A stretch of 64,000 nt of DNA, taken from the NCBI GenBank assembly GCA_018806915.1, contig JAGKQI010000055.1, forward strand, positions 1 to 64,000. Direction: 5' to 3'. The stretch is from Phytophthora colocasiae. Taxonomy: Eukaryota; Oomycota; Peronosporomycetes; Peronosporales; Peronosporaceae. Below are positions 24,641 to 34,294 of the stretch, piece after piece; the first letter of the stretch is position 1, and each line of letters starts with the position of its first letter. A program made the translations under genes and the position numbers. The notes below the pieces were generated by a model. The model had not been told where the DNA came from and made no database searches. It saw only the letters and a program-made list of their open reading frames with translations.

Positions 24641-27068
24641 GATTAAGACGAAGGTAATATCGACAGACGGGAACCCAACGAGATCATCCGATACTTAAGC
24701 GCGAGGTACATCTCTCCCATTGAGGCGTGTATGCGTCTCCTCGGGCACGTAGTGCAAGGGAAGTCCCATGCGGTTTTCCAGCTCACGGTACACCTCGAAG
24801 GTGAGAAGGTGGTGGTATTCCGCGAGACCGAAGATCCGGAACGCGTCATGGATCGTAGTGAGCGCACGAAGCTTACTGCCTTCTTCGACATATGTGCGAG
24901 TAGAGCGCCCGAAGACCAGGTAGCTAAGACAATCGTGTATCAGGATGTGCCGAAGTACTTTAGATGGGACAAACACAAGATATGGGTCCGCCGCAAAAAG
25001 TATCAAGCCGCACTACGACGAATGATTCACGTGTCTCCGCGAGATGAGGAGAGGTTCTACTTACGCGTCTTGCTATGCCATCGCAAAGGACCTACTTCTT
25101 TCCAGGATATCCGGACTGTGGATAACGTCGTATGTGGATCGTATAAGGATGCCGCGTTACGTCTAGGATATCTCGAGAATGATGAGGAGTGGGCAGTCTG
25201 TATGGAGGAAGCCGCGACGTTCCAGATGGCGTATCAACTGCGTCAGCTATTTGCTACGCTGTTAGTATACTCTCAGGTTGGGCAGGTGCGTCAGCTATGG
25301 GATAATTACTACGGAGCATTGTCTGAGGATTTCCACCGTCGATTCCGCGCCATGGAAGGCCAAGCGAGGGACGACGTGGTGATGTTTAACACGCTCAAGA
25401 GTCTGAACGAGTTGCTTCAAGTGAGTGGGAAAGCGGTACATGAGTTTGACCTTCCACAACTTGCCGATTTCCCTGATCTGCTTCTTCGAGACACACTCCA
25501 GACCAACAACAGTTTGATTGACCGCGAGACCATGGCGTATGACTATCACATGCTTCAAGAAATTGTGGAGCATGAGGATGGACTTAATGAAGGTCAACAA
25601 GCTATCTACGCGAAAGTCATGGCGGCTGTCGATGGATCTTCAGAAGGCACCAAGTTATTTTTTCTGGATGGACCTGGTGGTACTGGAAAATTAACCTTGC
25701 TCAAGCACATCCTGGCAAAGGTCGTTTGTCTGGGAAAATTGCCATTGCGGTAGCTTCGAGTGGACTTGTCGCACTTCTACTAATGGGTGGTCGCACTGCA
25801 CATTCTACCTTTCGAATCCCGCTAAAGCTGAATGCGGAGTCTACGTGTGCGATCAATAAGAACTCCGCCCTGCAGGAACTTATCAAGATGGCCAGTTTAA
25901 TTATCTGGGACGAGGCTCCGATGGCCCATCGTCACGCTTTTGAGGCTGTGGACCGTTCGCGACGGGATATCTTGGACCTCGATGAACCATTTGGCGGGAA
26001 AGTGGTCGTCCTTTCAGGAGATTTCAGACAAATTCTACCAGTGGTACTGCAGGGAACGCCTGCCGATACCATCGACGCGTGTCTAAAGTCTTCGGAGTTG
26101 TGGAGAAAATTCGAACAAGTTCATCTTACGGAGAACATGCGTGTGAGGTCGGCTGCGAATGAAACGACAGCGGAAGAACTGGCAGCATTCTCTGAGTTTC
26201 TCCTTCAAGTGGGCGAAGGAAGGCACAAACTTAATGCTGGACTTGGACCAGATTTCATCAAGATCCCGAACGACATGTTGATTGAGAGCGAACCGGGGGA
26301 GGAGCCGGAAGAAGAAGATGAAGAGGTTCGGCCTGGCACCACTCCCAGAGGCATGCGACGCATCATTGACGAGATGTATGCAGACATTAATAACCCTGAG
26401 ATCGCCACGGATGAGTACTTTGCCAACCGAACGATATTGACGACTACGAACATGATTGTGCAGCGTATCAACGAAGCTGTTTCTCAGAAGCTGGAAGGTG
26501 ACGCCCAGGAGTATTTGTCCAACGATTCAGTGGATAATGACGGTGACGCTGATTACTTTGAGCCTGAACTCCTGCATTCAGTGAATATGAACGGAATCCC
26601 GCCGCACAAACTAACTCTGAAGAAGGGTGCGCCGATCATGATGATGCGCAACCTGAATCCCAATCTTGGACTGTGCAACGGAACGCGCCTCCGTGTTGTG
26701 GAGCTGAAACCCCACGTGATCCATGCGACCATCATGACAGGGGAACGCCACGGCCAGCATGTGTTCATTCCGCGGATTGTGTTCCTCAGTGACGGGGACA
26801 CGCGTGAGTTCCCCTTCCGTCTACGTCGTAAGCAGTTCCCAGTGCACCAGCGTTTGCGATGACAATCAACAAGGCCCAAGGACAAACGGTACAAAATCTC
26901 GGACTATACTTGGCGACTCCTTGCTTCTTACACGGACAGCTGTACGTGGCGTTATCGAGAGTGACAGCGCGGTCGAGACTCAAGGTGATGATCGAGTATC
27001 CTGACCAGGTGGACGCCGATGGAGTGTACACACAGAATATTGTTTATCGACAGATATTCGAGCTGTAA
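24641..27068 (+). pseudogene. Helitron Pif1-family helicase, C-terminal part
   Basis: The frame from 24647 (DEGNIDRREPNEIIRYLSARY) continues the Rep domain. Helicase motifs: Walker A GPGGTGKL (about 25670), unusual because the residue after Lys is Leu rather than Ser or Thr; Walker B LIIWDEAPM (about 25900); VVVLSGDFRQILPVV (about 26005); TENMR; MMMRNLNPNLGLCNGTRL; and MTINKAQGQTVQNLG with YVALSRV (26860-26960). One-base losses shift the frame near 25725 and near 26850. With the shifts, the altered Walker A and the missing Rep core it cannot be functional. Family: SF1B Pif1-like helicase, fused to Rep in Helitrons. Confidence 0.9.
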
Positions 27069-27243
27069 GCAAGAGGAAGAAGGAGATCACTGCATTTTTC
27101 ATAACAACAAATTCATGTTCACTGTGCATATGAAACACTGTGTATGTTTTTGTCCCCTCCGAGCGAAGCGAAGGCAGGGGCTACAGAGTAGTAGGGCGAG
27201 CTGGAACAGCAAGCACTACGGGTTGGGACCTAACACATACACA

Positions 27244-27273
27244 CCGCCCGCAAAGCGGGCGGCACTCGGCTAG
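27244..27273 (+). repeat. Helitron 3' terminus: hairpin plus CTAG
   Basis: CCGCCCGC (27244-27251), loop AAA, GCGGGCGG (27255-27262), then seven bases and CTAG (27270-27273), followed by T. This is the standard Helitron end: a GC-rich hairpin a few bases before CTRR. A sister end is at 50254-50284. Confidence 0.88.
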
Positions 27274-27528
27274 TCCACGAGTCTTTAAAAACGCAAAGTG
27301 TCTGTCTGTCCGTGGTCCGCACACCCGACCACAAAATTTTCATTAGGGAATTTCAGTTGTCGTTTTTTCACTCCAAAAATGAGTCAAGAAAACATGCATG
27401 AAAACCCTTTCATTTTTGGTTATCTTGTCTGTTTTTTAGGGTGCTAACACAAAGATCGCGCGGTCTTTTACAGATCCTCGACCGTACATCGTGGAGAGAT
27501 TCTAAAGCTACACACAGTGCAAGAACCT
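27274..27528. other. Spacer after Helitron, before Harbinger-1
   Basis: No gene. It begins TCCACGAGTC and contains GTGTCTGTCTGTCCG, a word also found near the presumed Helitron 5' end, so a second Helitron-like 5' end could start here. It should also contain the undetermined left end and promoter of Harbinger-1. Confidence 0.4.
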
Positions 27529-28004
27529 ATGCCGGAGCAAGAACGAGCTAAGCTGTTGAGGTCGCTGTCGAACATGATCTTCTGCGAGGTCCTTCTCGGC
27601 AAGCGCGAAGACTCAGATACAGAGGAGCAACTGCTGGACGAGGCGCAAGACCTGTATGGTGGGGTAAAGTTAAACCGATACCTGGGATCACGATCGAATG
27701 TTGTGTGCTCAGACGCTCATAGACGCCTTGTCTTTGACTTAAGAGATGATGAGTTTGTAACAAAGCCGACCTTTGAGTTCGTATGGCAGCTCATACGTGG
27801 AGACGCTCGTTTGGCTCAGCGAGGTAACAAACCACAGCGAGATGCAGCCATACAACTTGCAATTGCGCTCGAGTGGTTTGGAGCCTACGGGAACGGAAAT
27901 TCAAACTGGAAACTGGTGCGTCACTACGGAGTAGGTGACGGCGTATGTCCAGCGGGTACGTCAGGCTCTACTACAGCACTACGCTCGCTTCATGAAGTGG
28001 CCTA
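27529..28004 (+). pseudogene. Harbinger-1 transposase, N-terminal part
   Basis: From ATG 27529 (an earlier GTG at 27517 is possible). It contains DEFVTKPTFEFVWQLI and the helix-turn-helix-like segment AAIQLAIALEWFGAYGNGNS...HYGVG, the N-terminal layout of DDE_Tnp_4 (PIF/Harbinger) transposases. A short deletion near 27938 changes the frame to AYVQRVRQALLQHYARFMKWP. That frame is cut at the TA at 28003-28004 by the Jerky-like element and resumes at 30186. Confidence 0.8.
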
Positions 28005-28017
28005 CCGTCTTACCCCG
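28005..28017 (+). repeat. TIR of Jerky-like element (left)
   Basis: CCGTCTTACCCCG, preceded by TA. Exact inverse of 30171-30183. Confidence 0.85.
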
Positions 28018-28397
28018 CATACTACGCGCGTCCGCACTAATAAAATAGAGCGCATACTGTGCGTACTGTTTGTTTAGACCACATAGGCGCAATGCAACGA
28101 ACAAAACGAGAATCTTAGAAGTTCAGTATCACAAACAGCTAAAAATGGGTAGTTAGTCAATTGCCGATCTCTGTGCTGACGGCTCGACTGGTATGAGCAT
28201 GGATTGGCAAGCCACTGGTCCACTGTTCGAACCTCGTCGTGTCAATTGAGGGCCCATATATGGGAAGAGGGTTGTCGCGAGTCAAAAACTCGTTAATGCC
28301 CCGCACAAGAAAGGTATGTAACGCTTGTCAATTTCAATCATTAGAAAAAACAGAACTAACATTTTATTCTATGAAAAAAGCAGTTTATATACATTTC

Positions 28398-28799
28398 CTA
28401 CAACAGATATCCATTCGTCTCAATGGCAAAATAACCACCGCCACGCACAAGTACAACATCTTTGGTAGAGTTCTCAACAGTGTAGATGAAACTGGATATC
28501 AGACGACTGTCATTGTCAATAGTCTTCAGGGTGATGTTCCACCGGTGCAATTTTGAGGCAGCGTAAATTTCAAGTTCGCCTGGCGCCACCTCCCCCTCCC
28601 TAAGTGATGTCAGATAATCGTCGTCTAGTAGACCGTACAAATCCTCCAGTGTCGCCATGTAGTTCGTAAGATCAGACACATACTCGTGCACAGATACGTT
28701 CAGTCCAAATGACAGACAGCAAAAATAAGCTGGATCGTTCATGATGGGGTATGTACCAGTCTGGAGCAGAACAGAGAACCCATTTCCCATCGGTGTCAT
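28398..28799 (-). CDS. OTU-like fragment in the Jerky-like element
   Basis: 133 aa in a frame different from the transposase end, overlapping it by about 128 bp. The pattern CCLSFGLNVSVHEYVSDLTNYM, then EDLYGLLDDDYLTSL, then GELEIYAASKLHRWNITL, then VRGGGYFAIE follows the layout of OTU cysteine proteases. The usual D-G-N-C and G-G-H-Y signatures are replaced by D-P-A-Y and G-G-G-Y, so the catalytic Cys and His appear to be lost. Assignment is by pattern only. It may be a C-terminal extension of the transposase or a separate cargo ORF. Confidence 0.4.
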   Translation of the reverse strand: MTPMGNGFSVLLQTGTYPIMNDPAYFCCLSFGLNVSVHEYVSDLTNYMATLEDLYGLLDDDYLTSLREGEVAPGELEIYAASKLHRWNITLKTIDNDSRLISSFIYTVENSTKDVVLVRGGGYFAIETNGYLL

Positions 28800-29906
28800 C
28801 GTCTACGAGGTGTTGATAGGCTGCGTGCCACGCATTCACGTTGAAGTCGGGGCTAAGTATATCTTTCAAGGGCTTGTGTAAGTTATCCAAAGTAAAGCCA
28901 TCCTTTGTGCCCACCCCACATAGCCTGAAGGCTTTTTTCACGTCTTCAGCACTCTTGATGGCAATCCAGTCAAGCGTCCACTGGGCTACAGCTCCGTACC
29001 GAGGGACCTTTGGATTCCCTGCTTTTGTCTAGAGGCTGGGATCCTGTAGAGCCGAACTGATGTAGGTATCGTACTTAGATCGATAGTACTCTTGGTAGCT
29101 GCGGTTCACGGCAACGTCCAATGGCTGCAAGATGTTGGTCAGGTTGGGTGGAACCAGCACTACGTAAATATTGTAACGATCTAAGCGTTTGGAGTCTGAC
29201 AGCTTGACATGGCATCCGTAGGAATCGATTAGGTACAGCACAGGCTCTCGGTAAAGCTGTGTCTCTGCCCGAGCGCATATCACCCTCTCTGCATGGGAGA
29301 GAAGCAGGTCATCGTTCCACATGTTCGGTTCTGTCTCAAAGTACCGCGGGACCTGGTCCATATTGATGATATTCTTCGGCCGAATACTGTGCTTCGATAT
29401 CAGGTGCTGCACTTGCTGAATAAATGCACGGCAAATAGCAGGTGCGTCAGCTGGCAACGAACATGAAGTCGTCTGCCGACGAGAAACCAGGTTTCTGCGA
29501 TATTTAAACCAAGCGAGCCAACCTGAGGAGGCCTCAAAATCGGCCCTGGCATCGCCGTTAAGTTGCTGGAAAATGTTACGCGCTTGCAAGCGGATGTACG
29601 AGTCCTTAACCCGTAAACATTTCCGGTTTCGTGCCTCAATCCACTCGTACAGCTTCGTTCGAGCTCGGTGTGAGCTGGGCGCCTTCCACCGCCAGTGAGC
29701 CGGCGTACAGTACGCGTCGCAACCTGTGTGTTGCGAAGAACAGCCTTTAGCTTTTCTCTCTGGCTCCACCACCCTCTGATGGTACTCGAATTGGTGTTAT
29801 GCTTGATAGCAAGTGCGTGAAAACCGCTTCCAGCAACACCAGGTTCATATTCGGCCAGAATGGCCAGTTTTTGAGCGATACTGTAGCTGCGACGATAGCT
29901 TGGCAT
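28672..29906 (-). pseudogene. Jerky/pogo-like DDE transposase
   Basis: The start at ATG 29906 gives a Psq-type helix-turn-helix (YSIAQKLAILAEYEP), followed after a frame change near 29660 by a CENP-B-like domain ([32 protein letters not shown]). DDE core: Asp in [13 protein letters not shown] (about 29355), Asp in [10 protein letters not shown] (about 29230), and [19 protein letters not shown] (about 29130). A TAG stop at about 29032 interrupts the frame, which resumes as TKAGNPKVP and continues to about 28672. One frameshift and one internal stop make it inactive. It converges on the OTU-like frame below. Confidence 0.8.
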
Positions 29907-30170
29907 AGCGGTGAGGAGACGGTTTTCGTGATGAAAGTGAATTTGAAAGTAAGAAGATCAATAGCCGAAGTCCTTGTCAGAAATGGTTGGTAGCCCGCGG
30001 TCGAAGTTCTTGTCAGAAATGGTTGGTAGCACGTGGCATATTGTCGTGGAGCTCATGTGGTAGAACCCTTTCCTCGAAGATGTCCTTGTATTTGTCAAGG
30101 CATTCTAATTGGTTTTTACTTGTTTTTTTATTGAAGTAGTTATCAAATTATTACGCCTAACCGTTTTGTA
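29907..30170. other. 5' region of the Jerky-like element
   Basis: Non-coding sequence upstream of the minus-strand transposase. It holds an imperfect tandem duplication (period about 37 bp, 29965-30038) of a segment containing TTGTCAGAAATGGTTGGTAG. Confidence 0.6.
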
Positions 30171-30183
30171 CGGGGTAAGACGG
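30171..30183 (-). repeat. TIR of Jerky-like element (right)
   Basis: Inverse of 28005-28017, followed by TA. Confidence 0.85.
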
Positions 30184-30385
30184 TAGGGCTGCGCGTAGGG
30201 CCGAATCATCAGCATTTCATCGAGAACGCTACGGGCTACCAGGGGTGATTGGCATGGTGGACGGTACCCATGTGTGTTTTGATCAGAAACCACACATCGA
30301 TGGCGCGCTGCATTATAACAGAAAGTGTCGTTACTCACTAAACGTGCAAGTTGTCTGCAATGAAGATGCAGCGGGGCTGCGTAGG
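30184..30385 (+). pseudogene. Harbinger-1 transposase, middle part
   Basis: Taking one TA copy, the frame continues across the Jerky-like insertion as KWPRAARRAESSAFHRERYG, then LPGVIGMVDGTHV with the first catalytic Asp (about 30259) and NVQVVCNEDAAG. The in-frame continuation strongly supports the insertion model. The similarity ends near 30385, where another insertion begins. Confidence 0.82.
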
Positions 30386-30797
30386 TGTGCACGGCACAGA
30401 TGAAGTTTAGGTGACTCGTAGAGTCCTGCTTGCAAGGCACTAGCCTTCGGTTCTATACAAGAACCAAGTAGTCCACTAAATACGGGACTCACACAATCAG
30501 TGTCCCTATAATAATGGAACTAACACTAATTATGTAAAATGCAAACTGATTTTTATTGACTTTATTGCCCTAATCCTAAATGTAATGGATTTAGTATCTA
30601 GCATACTAAATCCTAATCAAAATGTAATGTGTGGCTCTCAGCATATCCCCCCCCCTCACATGGGTACATGTGACGTGTTAGATACGATGTACCATACACA
30701 GATCTGTGACGTGTGACCTGGCCGGTGTATACCACACCAACTGTAGCCAAGGCGCGCAGCGCCGAGTAACCCCGTTACAGAAGACAAGTGATTTCTC
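30386..30797. other. Unidentified insert inside Harbinger-1 transposase
   Basis: About 410 bp of non-coding sequence separate the part ending NEDAAG from the part starting MIYTGWPGSC, which are adjacent in related transposases. It contains a perfect 11-bp hairpin at 30587-30613 and a C-run at 30650. Weak inverted similarity (CGGGG near the left border, CCCCG near the right) may be TIR remnants. Likely a small MITE-like element; exact ends are not resolved. Confidence 0.5.
30587..30613. repeat. Perfect 11-bp hairpin
   Basis: GGATTTAGTAT, loop CTAGC, ATACTAAATCC. The stem is perfect and lies in the centre of the unidentified insert. Confidence 0.85.
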
Positions 30798-31298
30798 ATG
30801 ATATACACGGGTTGGCCTGGTTCATGCGCGGATTCCACAGTGTTTGCGAAATCTCTGGTGATGCGGCGAACTGCTAAGCACTTCTCAGGCGACCAATATC
30901 TTCTTGGTGACTCTGGGTATGCATTGTCACAGTTTATCATTACTCCGTTCAAGCGACCAGCAGCCTTAAAGCGCGACAACACCGCGTTTAATGACGTTCA
31001 TTGCAGCGCTCGCGTTATTGTTGAAAACACAATTGGTCTTTACAAGAATCGGTGGATGTCGCTGAAAGGAATACGAACACAGATTCGGAAGAAGAAAGAC
31101 TTTGTGGTCGTCAACAACCACATCCTGGCGTGTGCGATGCTGCACAATATCGGGTTGGAGCTGAACGATTTGTGGGATGATGACAGTCTCTCTGACGATG
31201 GCGATGATGAATACACCGGAGCTGATGATGAAAGTGTTCGAGCGGGTTATAACAAGAGAGAACGACTAAAAGTAAAATTATTGTCGACATTGAACTAG
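30798..31298 (+). pseudogene. Harbinger-1 transposase, C-terminal part
   Basis: Begins MIYTGWPGSCADSTVF, then the second catalytic Asp in YLLGDSGYALS (about 30906), Glu in VIVENTIGLYKNRW (about 31022), and ACAMLHNIGLELND. This is the DDE_Tnp_4 C-terminal core. It ends with an acidic tail (DDDSLSDDGDDEYTGADDE) and stops at 31298. The frame of this part is intact. Confidence 0.85.
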
Positions 31299-31352
31299 AT
31301 AAAAAAAAGTGAAACTGCACAAATGTGGCGATGTCATGATGTTGGCAAACCA

Positions 31353-32094
31353 CTACTCCGGGAAAAATACAGCCAGGACCGCATTGACTTCTTCAACGGA
31401 TTTACCGTTTAAAAGCAGTTGTAAAGCCATGCGATTCTTTTCTTCAACTCGTTTGTCGGCGGCTCGATGAAGGCGTTCCCGCTCCCGTTCTTGGATATTT
31501 TGTTGGCGGAAACGTTCTTCCTGCTCAAGCTGCTTCTCTTTGAGAGAAAAGTCTCGTCGAAGACGTTTTTCGCTCAGTTGGAGGCGCTTCTCAGCTGCCT
31601 CCGTGTAAATACTAGCAAAGTCTCGGCGCTTGGAGTTGTTTGCCTTGTCCATACCTCGTGCAGCTCCGCTCTGCACAGCGTCTGGGTTGCCGCGTGACGC
31701 TAGCGACGGGGGTGGATGACGAAGACGACGTTGTTTGTGTTCTTGTTGAGATCCCGCTTGTAGGTGTTGATAAAGTCTCTGTTGGAGGTGTTAATTGGGT
31801 TCCTTCTGACAGGAGATCAAAGTGGAGTGATGAAACAAATCCGCTTTCTTCTGGTCCAGCATCGCGTTGAACAGTAAATTCTTCATCAGTGTTGACTGAG
31901 GCCTCCTCATTACCAGGTAATGAGACGTCCACATCACACCCCCATACATTAGAGGCTTTTAGCAAATTAGTTTGGTTTCTAATTTTCAAACGAAAGTTCG
32001 GTTGCTCAAAATAGGTTGAATGCGCCTTTAGCATCAAACCGAAATGTGGACAGCACCATGTGGTAGTCAAGGTCAGTTTTGAGGACGAATCCAC
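31353..32094 (-). pseudogene. Harbinger-1 accessory protein
   Basis: Two overlapping frames on the minus strand (32094-31612 and 31676-31353) are joined by a frame change near 31650. The first is Ser/Thr-rich and low complexity; the second is a Lys/Glu/Arg coiled coil (YTEAAEKRLQLSEKRL, KEKQLEQEERFRQQNIQE) ending VEEVNAVLAVFF. PIF/Harbinger elements usually carry a second gene for a Myb/SANT-like DNA-binding protein with such a coiled-coil tail. Only the tail is recognisable here; the SANT part is missing or cut off near 32094. It is convergent with the transposase (stop 31298), 54 bp apart. Confidence 0.6.
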
Positions 32095-32156
32095 TTAAGA
32101 ATAGCACAAACAAACTCGCAGGTACGAGCTCAGAAAGAAAGCTGCCGCCTAATCTA

Positions 32157-32942
32157 ATGGTATTCCGATTCTCGAATGACCAGGATAAAGAGTTGCTGCG
32201 GGAGCTCATACGCCTCAAGCCTTTTGCAGCGGTCCGTGGTACGACACTCCGCGTATGGAGCGATGTTGCAGCTTCACTCTCATCTGCCTTTGGTGTGGAG
32301 GTCAACGTGAAGCAGATTCGTGATCGTCTCACGCTTCTGAAGCAAATATTCAAGGATTCCGAAGCCGCTTCTGCTTGAGGCAGCGGGATTGAGGAGTCGG
32401 TTGATGCTGTTAACATCCAAAGCCACTACGATGAGCGCGAAGGGCTTGTACGGGAGTATGTGGCGCTGGAAGACCACTTCAAGTCAGAGAAAAAAACAAT
32501 CAAGAACAAAAAACAACAAAAGGATGAACAATTAGCCATGTGCGCTGAAGAAATAGTTCGAGAAAGCGCCCGTCGCCGGGCACTTCGTGCAAAATCTGAC
32601 TCCGATGATTCTGTTAGAGATTGTAGTGATCCAGACAGCAGTGTTTCTCGTTGTTCAACAGTATCAGGTGCATCATCACGAACACCACGATCGACACCAA
32701 AACGGGTGAACGCATTTCAACAGGAGATAAAACGACAAGAAAAACGTCAGCGACAAGAGTTCGAGCTGAAGGAACAGGAGCTCCGTCAATCACAGCTGCA
32801 ATTTGAACAACGACTCATTTTTGAAAAAGAAAGAGATGACCAACACCTTCGCTTTCAAGAGCGTCTACAGAAAATCAATCAAGACCTCATCATTGAGTGT
32901 GCCAAGATTTTTAGTGTAGCAATCTGTCGGAAAGACAATTAA
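32157..32942 (+). pseudogene. Harbinger-2 accessory protein (Myb/SANT-like plus coiled coil)
   Basis: ATG 32157 starts MVFRFSNDQDKELLRELIRLKPF, followed by VWSDVAASLSSAFGVEV and KQIRDRLTLLKQIFK, the trihelical pattern of a Myb/SANT-like domain. A TGA at 32376-32378 interrupts; the same frame continues to 32942 with a basic linker and a long coiled coil (KRQEKRQRQEFELKEQELRQ). Whether the TGA is a mutation or is read through cannot be told here. The gene is convergent with the Harbinger-2 transposase, with 16 bp between stops. Open frame extends upstream to 32079. Confidence 0.65.
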
Positions 32943-32958
32943 AATGAATAAAATCTGC

Positions 32959-33593
32959 CTAATTGCTGTTTGTCCTCAAATATTCTCTGATATCTGGTGG
33001 TTTGACCCTGAAGATACCAACGCGATACATTTGTCCAACAGGTTGTGTACCGACACGAAGATTCGACTTGACGTCAAGTGTTTTCCAATAGTTCACCACT
33101 TGAGCGTAAGACCACTCGACAGACACTCTGACCTTGCTCATCTTGCTGTTAATATCCTTTTGCGCCTCGGTAAGGTTTCCAACTGCGCCTTCAAATGGGC
33201 TCAGCATCACATCGTCCCGGCCATAAGCACAGTCACTAAAAATTCTGTAGTCGGCAAAACGAAAATCGCTACGAACTTGGTCTGTAAGGCCGGATTCGGT
33301 AAACATCTTAATGTCGTGGTTGCGCCCAGGAAATGGCCCGAATAGATGGATAATAAGTCCATCAGGGTTGACTAGAGTCTTAAATTTGAGGCCATGGTTG
33401 CGCTTGTGACCATTATAAACTGATTGCTGTGTCAACATCTTTCCAGAGCCCTTTTTCCTTGGCTTCGGACGGCAAATACCTCTAACAGTGCCATCAATAA
33501 AGCTCCAAATGTTTGTGTACGGCGATACGGCTTCAAAGATTGCATTTGCGTACACACAAAGTCGTGTAGCTGCGATGTGACCGCCAAATGCTA
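32959..33593 (-). pseudogene. Harbinger-2 transposase, C-terminal part
   Basis: On the minus strand: AFGGHIAATRLCVYANAIFEAV, then Asp in WSFIDGTVRGICRP (about 33503), LFGPFPGRNHDIKMF, Asp in IFSDCAYGRDDVM (about 33235), Glu in VRVSVEWSYAQVV (about 33112), ending with a stop at 32959. This is a complete DDE_Tnp_4 catalytic triad. The upstream side is cut at TA 33592-33593 by the 699 bp element. The reading frame 33645-33594 that appears to precede it is actually the TIR of that element. Confidence 0.88.
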
Positions 33594-33710
33594 CACCTTT
33601 GCCCGTCCAATCTGGGAATAGCCTCAAGCAAAGTGGTACCGTCATATTTACCTTATCGCAAATATCACACTACTACTCGCTAAACATCAATGAATCAGGG
33701 AATGCTAGCA
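33594..33710 (+). repeat. Left TIR (117 bp)
   Basis: Inverted copy of 34176-34292; similarity ends near GAATGCTAGCA. Confidence 0.92.
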
Positions 33711-33751
33711 TCCAAGGCGAACCGACACAACGTGTCTGGCTTGTGCATCGC

Positions 33752-34053
33752 CTACGCGCCGTACACCATGTCTTTCATCACCTCCGCCGCGTTCACTGCG
33801 TCACGGGCGTGAAGCTCCATCTTGGTGACCAACGTTGGCGTGATGAACTTCATGCTGGCATGAGCAGCTCGCTCCAGGAAGCGCATCGTGCGCTCCTTGA
33901 TGGTCAGGGGGTTGCCATCCTCGTCCACCATGTTACTGCGGTCACAAATCTCGGCACGATCCAAAGCCAAAAACGCTCTTTAATGTGAGCCTTCAGCACC
34001 GAGAAGAAATTCTCGATAGGGTTGTACATTGGTGAATACGGGGCGAGGCGTAG
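33752..34053 (-). pseudogene. Tc1/IS630-like transposase, C-terminal fragment
   Basis: The minus strand reads PYSPMYNPIENFFSVLKAHI, the block with the third catalytic acid (Glu in NPIENFFS) of Tc1/mariner/IS630-type DDE enzymes. A frame change near 33970 follows, then ALDRAEICDRSNMVDEDGNP and a helical tail to 33752. The first two acids are absent. It lies between the TIRs of the 699 bp element. Confidence 0.78.
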
Positions 34054-34175
34054 AAAACGAGATCATTCAGGCGCGAAGGCGGCAGGTTTGGGCGCGAAGG
34101 CGGGCTCCTTCGCGCGTGGCAAGCAGGCAGCAAGTTTTGACCGGCAGCTCATCACCTTGCGAGTCCCTGCTTGAT

Positions 34176-34292
34176 TGCAAGCATTCCCTGATTCATTGAT
34201 GTTTAGCGAGTAGTAGTGTGATATTTGCGATAAGGTAAAAATGACGGTATCACATTGCTTGAGGCTATTCCCAGATTGGACGGGCAAAGGTG
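34176..34292 (-). repeat. Right TIR (117 bp)
   Basis: Inverted copy of 33594-33710. Confidence 0.92.
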
Positions 34293-34294
34293 TA

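Larger units (their letters stand above)
20166..27273 (+). mobile_element. Helitron
   Basis: The 3' end is well defined: a hairpin at 27244-27262 followed by CACTCGG and CTAG, then a T. The 5' end is tentatively the TC at 20166, preceded by A, which would fit insertion between A and T; this is weak. It contains a small acidic ORF (20533-20910) and a Rep-helicase gene in pieces (21302-27068). The element is inactive: the Rep core is inverted, one stop follows it, and the helicase has two frameshifts. Confidence 0.85.
28005..30183 (-). mobile_element. Jerky/pogo-like element inserted in Harbinger-1
   Basis: A 2179 bp element flanked by TA on both sides (28003-28004 and 30184-30185). Its ends are inverted copies of CCGTCTTACCCCG (28005-28017; 30171-30183), with looser similarity further in. 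The TA duplication and DDE_1 transposase place it in the Tc1/mariner/pogo superfamily. Genes lie on the minus strand. Confidence 0.88.
33594..34292 (-). mobile_element. 699 bp Tc1/mariner-like element with 117 bp TIRs
   Basis: Flanked by TA at 33592-33593 and 34293-34294. Its two ends, 33594-33710 and 34176-34292, are inverted copies with only about four differences, both beginning CACCTTTGCCCGTCC. It holds only the C-terminal end of a transposase, so it is non-autonomous. It interrupts the Harbinger-2 transposase. Confidence 0.93.

Noticed and set aside
27274..27330. A second autonomous Helitron starting directly after the first
   Set aside because: Only a short word (GTGTCTGTCTGTCCG) is shared with the presumed 5' end, and no Helitron protein follows before Harbinger-1.
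33594..33645. N-terminus MTVPLCLRLFPDWTGKGV of the Harbinger-2 transposase
   Set aside because: This stretch is the TIR of the 699 bp element; the same reading occurs in the other TIR (34242 onward). The true upstream sequence is at 34378-34295.
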